A DNA stretch of 64,000 nucleotides from Clostridia bacterium (lineage in GTDB: Bacteria; Bacillota; Clostridia; Oscillospirales; Acutalibacteraceae). Below, piece by piece: positions 41,038 through 49,229 of the stretch. The translations under genes and the position numbers were made by a program. How positions within the stretch are numbered: position 1 is the first letter of the stretch; each line of letters opens with the position of its first letter. The DNA lies in NCBI GenBank assembly GCA_900755895.1, contig CAAEIG010000102.1:1-64000 (forward strand), given 5' to 3'. The notes under the pieces were generated by a model. That model saw only the letters and a list, made by a program, of their open reading frames with translations, searched no databases and was not told where the DNA came from.

Positions 41038-42327
41038 ATGAGCAGTAAATATATTGTACGTCAGCAAATCAAGGACCGTGAGGGAAATATTCTGGGTCAC
41101 GAGATTCTCTATCATGGAGATAACCAGGCTTTCACGGGAGAGGTGAACCCCACCAACGATTATGCTGCCGCAGACACCATTTACAATTTTCTCACTCAGA
41201 ATACGGTGAAGGTGTTCAAGGGATCCTTGAACTTCATGACATTCACCACCATGCTGTTGATGAAAAAGACCCCTCGGCTCTTTGACAAAAACGAGTTGGT
41301 CATTCAGATTGACGACAGTGTGATTATCCATCCGCTGTCCATGCATTTTGTGCGGCAGTACAATCAAGAGGGATATAAGATCGCTGTAAATGAATTCCAA
41401 TTTGCACCGCGGTACCTGGCTTTGATGGACAATATTGATTACATCAAGGTCAATCCCTATACCACCAATGACGTCACTCTGCACAACATCATTGAGATCA
41501 GTCACAGCATGAAAAAGATTTGCATTGCCATCAACATTGACAATGAAGAGCTGTATCACAAGGTGATGTCCATGGGTGTTGACGGGGTAGAGGGTTCCTA
41601 TGTTGCGGAACGTATGCCGGTCAAGACCCATTCCAGCGCCTATCTGCAGAGTAACTTCTTCCGGTTGATGGTTGCCATCACCCGGGATGAGCCCAATGTG
41701 GATGAAATCGAGCAGATTATTGCCGCCGACGCAGGCTTGACCTTTGGTTTGATGAAGATGGCGAACTCCGTTTACTTTGCGCTGCGTCATCGTGCCACGA
41801 CCATCCATCAGGCGGTTATGACGTTGGGTCTCAACCAGTTGAAGCAGTGGATTTACCTGCTCAGCGCCAGCAATGCAGAAAATAACTTTGATCCCAGCTC
41901 TGAGGAATTTTTGAAGCTTTCCTTTATGCGGGCCAATTTCTGCAGCGAGCTGATGAAGTATGCTAAGGATATGCCCATTTCGCAATCTGAGGCATATCTG
42001 ATGGGCATGTTCTCCACATTGAACTATTTGATTGATGCTCCTTTGGAAGAGATCATTTCTGAAGTTCCTGTGAGCCAAGAAGTTAGTGATGCATTGATTT
42101 CTCACAAAGGGCGTTGTGGAATGCTTTATGATCTGGTTCTCAGCTACGAGGCTGCGGACTGGAATCAGATCACAGAGCTTGCCTCGCAATTGGGGATTCC
42201 GGACAATCTGCTGACCAGTGTGTATTTTATCTGCATGGAGAATGTGAATACTCTGTGGGAGCAGCTGACCAATCCCTATACCATGGAGGGACAAGTACCT
42301 GCAGAGAGCGAGACTCCTGCGGAATGA
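41038..42327 (+). CDS. YuxH-like degenerate EAL plus HDOD signalling protein
   Basis: 429 residues. Residues about 1-200 are an EAL-like fold, but the catalytic motif is HEIL instead of EAL, and the later Asp/Lys positions are changed (YIKVNPYTTN). It is probably not a c-di-GMP phosphodiesterase. Residues about 205-400 are an HDOD domain (IEQIIAADAGLTFGLMKMANSVYFALRHR, ISQSEAYLMGMFSTLN). It may be a scaffold or a c-di-GMP sensor that acts on motility; context at the end of the chemotaxis operon supports this only loosely. Confidence 0.85.
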   Translation: MSSKYIVRQQIKDREGNILGHEILYHGDNQAFTGEVNPTNDYAAADTIYNFLTQNTVKVFKGSLNFMTFTTMLLMKKTPRLFDKNELVIQIDDSVIIHPLSMHFVRQYNQEGYKIAVNEFQFAPRYLALMDNIDYIKVNPYTTNDVTLHNIIEISHSMKKICIAINIDNEELYHKVMSMGVDGVEGSYVAERMPVKTHSSAYLQSNFFRLMVAITRDEPNVDEIEQIIAADAGLTFGLMKMANSVYFALRHRATTIHQAVMTLGLNQLKQWIYLLSASNAENNFDPSSEEFLKLSFMRANFCSELMKYAKDMPISQSEAYLMGMFSTLNYLIDAPLEEIISEVPVSQEVSDALISHKGRCGMLYDLVLSYEAADWNQITELASQLGIPDNLLTSVYFICMENVNTLWEQLTNPYTMEGQVPAESETPAE

Positions 42328-42336
42328 TATTCCTTG

Positions 42337-42375
42337 AAAAAAAGATGGTAGACACAGCGTGTCTACCATCTTTTT
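42337..42375. terminator. Bidirectional terminator between the chemotaxis operon and the ComFB gene
   Basis: GATGGTAGACAC (42344-42355), loop AGC, GTGTCTACCATC (42359-42370), with seven A before and TTTTT after. A perfect 12-bp stem serving both convergent genes. Confidence 0.95.
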
Positions 42376-42396
42376 GGCTTTATGCAAAATTCAAAT

Positions 42397-43296
42397 TTAG
42401 TCCGATTCCTGGTGGCGGGGATTTTCCATAACTGTTTTGCATGCGTGGAGGATCTGAGCTGTCACAGCAGAATCGTACCGTTTTTCATACACAGCTAAGC
42501 GGAAATTCTTCTCAAACATGGGAATTCCCACATAAAGTGCTGGCAAATTCGTCAAAGCCAATGCCTTAACATCCAACAGACAACGGGGACAGTCACACAA
42601 TCCAAACATGTTCACATACTTTTCCAGCTTTTCTTCCACTAGCTCTTCCATCACATTAAAACAGATGAGTTGAGTGGGGTCGGCTGGGGCGTCTTGGGGG
42701 ACGGTCGCTTGCTGGCTTGCCTCGTCGTGAGGTGCAGGGGTGACTGTCTCTTGGACAGGGGCATCCTGAGGTTCAGGAAGAGTTTCCTCCTTGATCTCTT
42801 CTTCTTGAAGCACAAGAGAAGGTTCGTCCAGGGTATCTTGTGCCTGAATTACAGGAGTATTTTCTTCTTTGACCTCCTGTGTCAGAGGAGCAGGAGCTAC
42901 TTCTTCCTGGACCTCTTCCAGGATAGTAGGAGCAATCTCTTCTTGATTTTCTTCCTGAGATACAGGGGGAGCTTTCTCTGTGACCTCTGCTTTTTGGGGT
43001 TGGGGGAGAGTGGCTTCTTTCACTTCCTCCTGGAGGGTGGGGGAGGACTCCGAAAGGAGTTCCTCCTCTAAAGCATCTTCCAGAGCGGAGCGTATTTGAT
43101 TGGATACTGCTGCGTCCGGGCTGAGACTTGCCATCACAGGGGGCAGCGGCGTGGAGCGCGTTTCCTTAGCAGGAGCTGCTTGCGCTTGAGGTGTTTCGTT
43201 AGTCTCTTGTGGGGCAGGTGTTTCCCGCCGTTTGCTGAGCAGGTTCATCACATGGGCTGTTTTGCTGGAATTACTGTTCTTTTTGCTGGCTGCCAA
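42397..43296 (-). CDS. ComFB-domain protein with acidic repetitive linker
   Basis: 299 residues from a TTG at 43294-43296, chosen because AAAGGAG lies eight bases upstream; a GTG at 43305 overlaps the ribosome site itself. Residues 1-60 are basic/serine, about 60-205 a repeated Glu/Pro/Val/Ala-rich stretch, and the last about 90 residues are a ComFB domain with the Cys motif LCDCPRC (ICFNVMEELVEEKLEKYVN). Cyanobacterial ComFB proteins bind cyclic dinucleotides and affect motility. Whether this one does so is inference. It follows the ParA gene with overlapping ends. Confidence 0.8.
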   Translation of the reverse strand: MAASKKNSNSSKTAHVMNLLSKRRETPAPQETNETPQAQAAPAKETRSTPLPPVMASLSPDAAVSNQIRSALEDALEEELLSESSPTLQEEVKEATLPQPQKAEVTEKAPPVSQEENQEEIAPTILEEVQEEVAPAPLTQEVKEENTPVIQAQDTLDEPSLVLQEEEIKEETLPEPQDAPVQETVTPAPHDEASQQATVPQDAPADPTQLICFNVMEELVEEKLEKYVNMFGLCDCPRCLLDVKALALTNLPALYVGIPMFEKNFRLAVYEKRYDSAVTAQILHACKTVMENPRHQESD

Positions 43297-43301
43297 AGAC
43301 C

Positions 43302-44090
43302 TCACTCCTTTCCATCATTCATTTTGCGGGGGAAGCGCTCCCCAGCCACTTGATCTACAACGGCCTCCAAATCCATGGCTGGTTTGCAGCGGGGACGGTA
43401 AGTCAGCACGTTTTGCCCGTGAGCAGGTGCTGCTGCTACGTCCACTCCGCGGCGAATTTTTGAGGCGAATACCTGGGTGCGCAGTTGAGAGGCCACTTCC
43501 TCAGCCAGCTCCAATACCTCTCGAGAGAGGGTGAGCCGGGGATTGAACTTGTTCAGCAGGATGCCCAGCACTTTCAGCTGAGGATTGAAGGTATTCTGCA
43601 CTGCTTCGATGGTTTCTTGCAGCTGAGTAATTCCCACTAAGGATAGGATTTCGGCCTCCATGGGAACAATGAGCCCATCGGAAGCAACGTAAGCGTTGAT
43701 GGTGAGAATATTCAAGGACGGGGGAGTATCAATGATGATGTAGTCATATTGGTGGCGTACCGGTGCCAGATATTGATCCAGCAGGAATTCACGGCGGGGA
43801 GCAGTGAATTCTACCTCAGCAGCAGAGAGCATAATGTCAGATGGCAGGACGTCGCCGTATTCCGTGGGGACAATCACGTCTTCCACAGCGCGCTGGCCTT
43901 TGAGCACATCGTAGATGGTGGGGCCGTCCCCCACATCCAGGCCCAGCGTGAAACCCAGGTTGCCCTGGGGGTCCAAATCGACTCCCAGTACCCGAGCGCC
44001 CCGGCGGTGCAAACCGCAAACCAGGGCGGACGCAGTGGTGGTCTTTCCCACGCCACCTTTCTGGTTTGTGATGGTGATGATCTGTGTCAT
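43302..44090 (-). CDS. ParA/Soj-family ATPase
   Basis: 262 residues from the ATG at 44090 (AAGGAGG nine bases ahead). Deviant Walker A (NQKGGVGKTTTA), Walker B (YDYIIIDTPPSLN). No parB-like gene follows, and the downstream partner is the ComFB protein. ParA-type ATPases in motility loci place flagella or chemotaxis arrays, but this family also segregates chromosomes or plasmids, so the role is open. Confidence 0.9.
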   Translation of the reverse strand: MTQIITITNQKGGVGKTTTASALVCGLHRRGARVLGVDLDPQGNLGFTLGLDVGDGPTIYDVLKGQRAVEDVIVPTEYGDVLPSDIMLSAAEVEFTAPRREFLLDQYLAPVRHQYDYIIIDTPPSLNILTINAYVASDGLIVPMEAEILSLVGITQLQETIEAVQNTFNPQLKVLGILLNKFNPRLTLSREVLELAEEVASQLRTQVFASKIRRGVDVAAAPAHGQNVLTYRPRCKPAMDLEAVVDQVAGERFPRKMNDGKE

Positions 44091-44134
44091 GGGCAAAAGC
44101 CTCCTTAAAGACAAAAAAGTGGAGCGTAAGCTCT

Positions 44135-44161
44135 TAAGTTCATGATACTATATGTCGATAA
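44135..44161 (+). promoter_or_regulatory. Sigma-28 promoter of fliD
   Basis: TAAG (44135-44138), exactly 15 bp, GTCGATAA (44154-44161); the FliA consensus is TAAA-N15-GCCGATAA/T. Starts about 88 bp before fliD. Confidence 0.8.
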
Positions 44162-44249
44162 AAAAATATAGTGGTAAACCAAAAAAACTTGTATTTTCCT
44201 GGAGAAAACCAGAATTATCTATGTTATTTGTCAGAAAGGAGTGGCTATT

Positions 44250-46730
44250 ATGGCATCTTTTGTGAGTAGCGTTACCAGCAATACTTCCAGCAGTAGTATT
44301 TATGGCAATCGCAATGTCATTAGTGGTCTGGCCAGCGGCATGGATACCGAATCCATGATTGAAAATGCGGTTTCCGGCATTAAAATGAAGGTGACTGAGC
44401 TGCAGAAAGATAGGACCAAGGTAGAGTGGGAGCAGTCTGCTCTTCGGGATATTATTGACAAGCTGGCAGATTTCTCGGAGAAGTATACTTCCTATGCCTC
44501 CAAGACCAACTTGCTCAGCTCCAGCTTTTTCAACAATGCAATCAATGTATCCACCAATGGTGAGTTTGCGGACTTGATTGCCGCTAGTGGCAAGACCTCC
44601 AGCGATATTAAGATTCTGGGGGTCCAGGAGTTGGCCTCGGCGGCTTCTTATAGCACAAAGCTGCAAAACATTTTGTCGGGCAACGGAACGACCATTTCCG
44701 GTGATAAAGTGGATCTGAATGCTACTACAGAAACCAGTAATATTACCGGTACTTTGTCCTTCAAATATGGTGCTGACCGTACTATCACTATAAACATCAC
44801 GGAGGAGGACGCCACTGATCCCAAGATTGCCGGGGATGATGGAATTGTCAATTCCGCTGAGGAATTACAGAAGCTGATTGAGAAAAAGCTTAGTGAAGTC
44901 GACGTTAGCACGAGCAATGGAATTGAAAAAGCTAATGAGCTTGTGAAGGTTGAATTGAGCAGCGATGGTAAAACAATTCAGTTCTCAGATAAAAAGGGAA
45001 ATGGTAACGATGTTACTATCAGTGCTTCCGGAGATATCAAGTCTACTTTAGGGATTGAAGGAAGCGATAGCAAATCCCTTACGGTGGAGGACCCCTCAAA
45101 GCTGTTTACTTCCAAATCCTTGGCAGAGACCCTTTCCGGACAGGAAATAAAGTTCACACTGGACGGTGTCACGAAGACCATTACTTTGCCCAAGTATGAT
45201 GCGAACAATAAGTTGACAGGTGAGCAGTTCCTTGGTCAATTACAGACTGAACTTGACAAAGCTTTTGGCACAGGAAAGGTTACTCTGGACCAAACGGGTA
45301 GCAGTACGGATGGCACGTTTAGCCTATCTTTCTCTGTGAAGGATGGCTCCACTTTGAGCATCTCTAGTGACATGGGTAAAAACATGGGCTTGCAGAGTAA
45401 CAATGAAACCACCTATGTCAACACAGGTAAAACTTTGGGTGACCTGTTTGGAGATAATCTTTTTAGTGGGTTGACTAGCGTTGATTTGGAAGCTGTAGGG
45501 ACTGTAACTGAGAAGAGTGACGAGCCTGGTGTAGGTGTCGATGAAGAAGGAAATACTGTAAAGAAATTTGACGATGGTAAATGGTATCAAGTGGATGACG
45601 ATGGGAATAAGGTCAAAGGCTATGAGTTTAAGCTCAATGACGTGACCATCGGTACCTATACCAAGGACACTGCCCTAGAGACCATCATGGTCGACATCAA
45701 CAACAACACGGAAGCAGGTGTTAAGGTCTCCTTCTCTCAGACCACCAATCAATTTTTGTTTACAGCAACGGAGACTGGTGCTGCTGGAGAAATCACCTTT
45801 GGTGACGGTTTGGCAAAGAATCTGTTTGGCGATACCGCTGCTGCAGATTCTACGTATAAAGCAGGTAAAGATGCCACTTTGACGGTAAATATCAATGGTG
45901 AAGAGAAAACTCTGACCCGTAGCTCCAACAGCTTCTCCATTGACGGTTTGACTGTGAACCTGAAAGGGAAATTTGACGCAAGCGATGATCCTGTTACTTT
46001 CACCTCCGAGACCGACGCCGACACCATTGTGGACGCCGTGAAGAGCATGGTGGAGGATTACAACGAGATTGTCAAAGCAGTGCGTGACGCGTTCAATACA
46101 ATGCCTCTTACAAAGACGGATGGCAGCCACTATGAGCCTCTCAGCGCAGAAGAACAGGCTGACTTGAGTGAGTCTGAGATTGAAGCGTATGAGGAAAAGG
46201 CCAAACAGGGACTGTTGTTTATGGATAAAGACTTATCCGCTTTGTACAGTTCTCTGGTAAGTGCGATCACCCCTATGGGGGCGGATGGTTCTACTCTGCG
46301 GAGCATTGGCATTGACACCTCCTATAGTGATGGTGTGACTACGCTCTCCTTGGATGAGGAGGCTCTGCGCGAGGCACTTGCTACCAACCCTGACAGTGTG
46401 CAGAAGGCATTTACAAAGACTGCTGGTAATGGTTCTGAAACTGACGGATTGATGCAGTCCATCCGTGAAGTGGTGGATCGGTATGGCAAGACTACCGGTA
46501 CCAAAGGTATTCTTGTGGAGCGTGCCGGATCTATTAAAGCTCCTTCCACTTTGAATTCCAATACGATCCAAGATCAGTTGGATGATATTGATGATCAGAT
46601 TAGCAGGTGGCAGGAGAAGCTTTCGGACCAGATTGACTATTATACCAGCAAATTCACACAGTTGGAGCAGTTGGTGGCCCAGATGAATTCCCAGAGTTCA
46701 ACTCTGGCAAGTATGATGGGTGGCTATTGA
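44250..46730 (+). CDS. fliD: Flagellar filament cap protein FliD
   Basis: 826 residues from the ATG at 44250 (AAAGGAG eight bases ahead), clearly longer than the usual roughly 450-700. The N-terminal (SGLASGMDTESMIENAVSGIKMKVTEL) and C-terminal (DDIDDQISRWQEKLSDQIDYYTSKFTQLEQLVAQMNSQ) coiled coils flank an enlarged, Thr/Ser/Asp-rich variable centre. It folds flagellin at the filament tip and is surface exposed. Confidence 0.93.
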   Translation: MASFVSSVTSNTSSSSIYGNRNVISGLASGMDTESMIENAVSGIKMKVTELQKDRTKVEWEQSALRDIIDKLADFSEKYTSYASKTNLLSSSFFNNAINVSTNGEFADLIAASGKTSSDIKILGVQELASAASYSTKLQNILSGNGTTISGDKVDLNATTETSNITGTLSFKYGADRTITINITEEDATDPKIAGDDGIVNSAEELQKLIEKKLSEVDVSTSNGIEKANELVKVELSSDGKTIQFSDKKGNGNDVTISASGDIKSTLGIEGSDSKSLTVEDPSKLFTSKSLAETLSGQEIKFTLDGVTKTITLPKYDANNKLTGEQFLGQLQTELDKAFGTGKVTLDQTGSSTDGTFSLSFSVKDGSTLSISSDMGKNMGLQSNNETTYVNTGKTLGDLFGDNLFSGLTSVDLEAVGTVTEKSDEPGVGVDEEGNTVKKFDDGKWYQVDDDGNKVKGYEFKLNDVTIGTYTKDTALETIMVDINNNTEAGVKVSFSQTTNQFLFTATETGAAGEITFGDGLAKNLFGDTAAADSTYKAGKDATLTVNINGEEKTLTRSSNSFSIDGLTVNLKGKFDASDDPVTFTSETDADTIVDAVKSMVEDYNEIVKAVRDAFNTMPLTKTDGSHYEPLSAEEQADLSESEIEAYEEKAKQGLLFMDKDLSALYSSLVSAITPMGADGSTLRSIGIDTSYSDGVTTLSLDEEALREALATNPDSVQKAFTKTAGNGSETDGLMQSIREVVDRYGKTTGTKGILVERAGSIKAPSTLNSNTIQDQLDDIDDQISRWQEKLSDQIDYYTSKFTQLEQLVAQMNSQSSTLASMMGGY

Positions 46731-46769
46731 TGGGAGAAATCCCATAAACATTAGGGAGCAGGAATATCC

Positions 46770-47144
46770 ATGGAAGCAAATTTCCAGCAATACAAAGAAC
46801 AGGCCATCAATACCATGACTCAGGGTGAGTTGCTGCTGCTGGTCTATGACGAGCTAGTAAAGCATCTCACCCGAGCGGGTATTGCTTTGGATAAAGAACA
46901 ATACGAGCTTTTGGAGGCGTCTGTGCAAAAGAGTGTGGATATCATCCACTATTTGGACAAGACGCTGGACTGGAAGTACCCGATCAGCCAGAATCTGCAC
47001 CAGCTCTACGAATATTTTTGCTATGAGTTGAGCCGGGTGCGGTTTGGGCGAAACAAAACGGAACTGGAGCGTGTGAAGGGTATGGTCCAGGAACTTCGGG
47101 CGTCTTTCCGGGAAGTGGAAAAAAGCAACGATTCTGGAAAGTGA
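46770..47144 (+). CDS. fliS: Flagellar export chaperone FliS
   Basis: 124 residues. Pattern QYKEQAINTMTQGELLLLVYDELVKHLTRAGIALD and the helical body are typical. It binds flagellin before export. Its stop overlaps the next start (GTGA). Confidence 0.93.
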   Translation: MEANFQQYKEQAINTMTQGELLLLVYDELVKHLTRAGIALDKEQYELLEASVQKSVDIIHYLDKTLDWKYPISQNLHQLYEYFCYELSRVRFGRNKTELERVKGMVQELRASFREVEKSNDSGK

Positions 47145-47545
47145 GGCAGGCTGTGTTCAAGCATGAAGAACTGATTGACGCTCTTGTTCAGGCCAAGCGT
47201 CTTGGCAATGCCTTGGACGAGGTCTGGAGCTGCTCCCAGCAGCTGGCAGATGCCGTGGATCGAAATGATCAGGTGTCGGTACGACTGGTGCTTTCCATGA
47301 GGGAGGAACCTTTGACAAAAGTTCGGCAGGCAGATATGGCCTTGCGATCTCAGCGGGATTCTTTTCCGGACAAGGCTGATCGGGAACAATTTTCTCGGTT
47401 GCTCAACGGGGAAGAAGAAGGTACTGGGGAAGAGGCATTGCTTGCAAAACAGATGGCACAGAATCGCCGCTCTTACCAAAGGGTTATGGATTTGGAGCGT
47501 CGGTTGAATCAAAAAGTAGCTCGAGAAAAAGGTGTTTTGACATAA
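47141..47545 (+). CDS. fliT: FliT-like flagellar chaperone
   Basis: 134 residues from a GTG overlapping fliS. An all-helical, charged protein in the position of fliT/flgN-type chaperone; the pattern DALVQAKRLGNALDEVW and following EPLTKVRQADMALRSQRD fits, but sequence signatures for FliT are weak. Confidence 0.6.
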   Translation: MRQAVFKHEELIDALVQAKRLGNALDEVWSCSQQLADAVDRNDQVSVRLVLSMREEPLTKVRQADMALRSQRDSFPDKADREQFSRLLNGEEEGTGEEALLAKQMAQNRRSYQRVMDLERRLNQKVAREKGVLT

Positions 47546-47547
47546 AA

Positions 47548-47577
47548 AAGTCCCGCCCATCTGGGCGGGAGGACTTT
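47548..47577. terminator. Bidirectional terminator after fliT
   Basis: TCCCGCCC (47551-47558), loop ATCT, GGGCGGGA (47563-47570), with A-rich flank before and GGACTTT after. Separates fliT from the convergent peptidase gene. Confidence 0.85.
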
Positions 47578-48331
47578 AGCCTTCTGCTGGGGAGATCACC
47601 CACAGAGGTGCGCCATACACTGTACTAGTCGAGAGCTCATCAAAGATTGTTTGAGAGTCCCAAGCCACTAAAGAGTTATCACGACTGTTGGGGTCCGCAA
47701 CCACCACTTGGCCGGAAAGCGTGATCCCTCGCAGGACAATAAAGTGGCCTCCGTCTGTGAAGTGTCCCGGGCCCATTAGGGCCACCAGGAGATTCCCAGC
47801 TAGGAGTGCTTGTTCCAGGTCCTGCGCAGTGCGAGGGCAGGCGGTGGCCTGAAGTCCAAAGGCTGTTGCTGCTCCCTGTATAAAGGAGTGATACGTTCCA
47901 GCTCCACTGGCCCAGTAGCCGTTATCTGCGGCCCACTGGGCCATGGCTGTGGGATCCATGGCTGTGTCCGTCATGGTGGATACCACCATGGACATGGCCA
48001 CCGGTCCACAACCGTACACACCAATGTTGTCACTTCCGTAAGGTTGATCGGCCCACTGGCTGTCCTTTTGGTTGTAATAAACCGTGGGGATGCCATTGCC
48101 GGTGAGATACTCTTGACCGTCCACTGTCACCAGCTGAGCGGCAGGAGGATCCACCGCCGGTGTGGGAGTAGGTGTGGGTACAGGTGATGGGGTTGGGGCT
48201 GGTGAAGTGGATATGGGCGCGGTGACTGATTGAGGTTCGGGTTCTCTGTTCCGGCTCAGCAGCCCCCAGCCGCCCAGGAGAAGGATGGCAAAAAGAAAAG
48301 TAGCCAACAAAGCTCTGTGCTTCTTTTTCAA
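47576..48331 (-). CDS. Secreted/membrane-anchored C39-like cysteine peptidase
   Basis: 251 residues. An N-terminal membrane helix (ALLATFLFAILLLGGWGLL) and a Pro/Thr-rich linker (about 38-60) are followed by a papain-like C39 domain with Cys in YGCGPVAMSM, His in GGHFIVLRG and Asp in VADPNSR. It is probably located on the outside of the membrane. Substrate unknown; the place inside the motility cluster may be coincidental. Confidence 0.8.
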   Translation of the reverse strand: MKKKHRALLATFLFAILLLGGWGLLSRNREPEPQSVTAPISTSPAPTPSPVPTPTPTPAVDPPAAQLVTVDGQEYLTGNGIPTVYYNQKDSQWADQPYGSDNIGVYGCGPVAMSMVVSTMTDTAMDPTAMAQWAADNGYWASGAGTYHSFIQGAATAFGLQATACPRTAQDLEQALLAGNLLVALMGPGHFTDGGHFIVLRGITLSGQVVVADPNSRDNSLVAWDSQTIFDELSTSTVYGAPLWVISPAEG

Positions 48332-48367
48332 AACTGGCTCCTCCTTCCCAGTGGTTCTATCAGCGAT

Positions 48368-48396
48368 AGTATACCATAAAGATTTTCGGTTTGCAA
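48368..48396 (-). promoter_or_regulatory. Promoter of the C39-like peptidase
   Basis: Minus strand TTGCAA (48391-48396), 17 bp, TATACT (48368-48373) with an extended TGG. Confidence 0.6.
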
Positions 48397-48426
48397 AGCA
48401 GTTGGGTGCCGAAGGAGGTGAAAGTT

Positions 48427-49146
48427 GTGCCCATCATTACCCTGAAAAACGTGTCAAAATACTACAAGGAAAAAGGTGATCGTCGTCTAGAGGTTGCCGT
48501 GGAGGATGTGGATCTTGTTATCCGCCAAGGAGAGTTCGTTTTTCTCACAGGCAGCAGCGGCGCTGGAAAAAGCACCTTGCTGGGACTGATGTCCGGACAG
48601 TTAAAGCCGAACTATGGCCAGGTGCTGTTGGATCAGCTGGATTTGGCAAGAGTGCCTCGGCGAAGGCGTCATCAAGTAGCTTTGAAATTTGGTATGGTTT
48701 GGCAGCAGCCCAGTCTGGTACACAAGCTCAATGTGGAGGAGAATTTGGAGTTGGCTGCGATGGTTGGCCTGTCCATTCGTCCAGAGTCCCACCGCATGAC
48801 TCGGGCTCGTATTCGTAAGGTCTTGGGGTTGGTGGGTATGGCTGGATATGAGAAGCATTATCCCATTGAACTCTCTGGTGGAGAATGCCGTCGTGTGGAA
48901 CTGGCTCGTGCGTTGATTAACAGTCCCCCAATCTTGTTATTGGATGAGATCACTGCCAATTTGGATGATGACAGTATCTGGGACATTTTCCATTTGCTAG
49001 ATATTTTGAACCGAAAAGGTACTACTGTAGTAATGGCAACCCATGCTAGTGAATATGTAAATATATTGCGAAAGCGTGTGGTAACCTTAGTAGATGGTCA
49101 CATCTTTGGGGATGTGAATAAGGGCCGCTACGGAGAGATCGTATAA
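48427..49146 (+). CDS. FtsE-like ABC transporter ATP-binding protein
   Basis: 239 residues from a GTG preceded by GGAGGTGA. Walker A GSSGAGKST, signature LSGGECRRVELARAL, Walker B ILLLDEITANLD. It most resembles FtsE/LolD-type ATPases. No FtsX or other permease is adjacent, so the partner must be elsewhere or it has another role. Confidence 0.85.
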   Translation: MPIITLKNVSKYYKEKGDRRLEVAVEDVDLVIRQGEFVFLTGSSGAGKSTLLGLMSGQLKPNYGQVLLDQLDLARVPRRRRHQVALKFGMVWQQPSLVHKLNVEENLELAAMVGLSIRPESHRMTRARIRKVLGLVGMAGYEKHYPIELSGGECRRVELARALINSPPILLLDEITANLDDDSIWDIFHLLDILNRKGTTVVMATHASEYVNILRKRVVTLVDGHIFGDVNKGRYGEIV

Positions 49147-49229
49147 TCCAAGATATTCTTCCAAGGAATCTCCTTGGATCGATATAGATCTATGTAGGAA
49201 AAAACAGAGAATAAGCGAGGGAAAAAAGT

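Noticed and set aside
40972..42387. 471-codon minus-strand open frame
   Set aside because: Mirror of the EAL-HDOD gene; it crosses the bidirectional terminator at 42337-42375.
49150..49190. Sigma-28 promoter ahead of the MCP gene (ATCGATAT)
   Set aside because: No TAA-type -35 at the required 15-bp distance.
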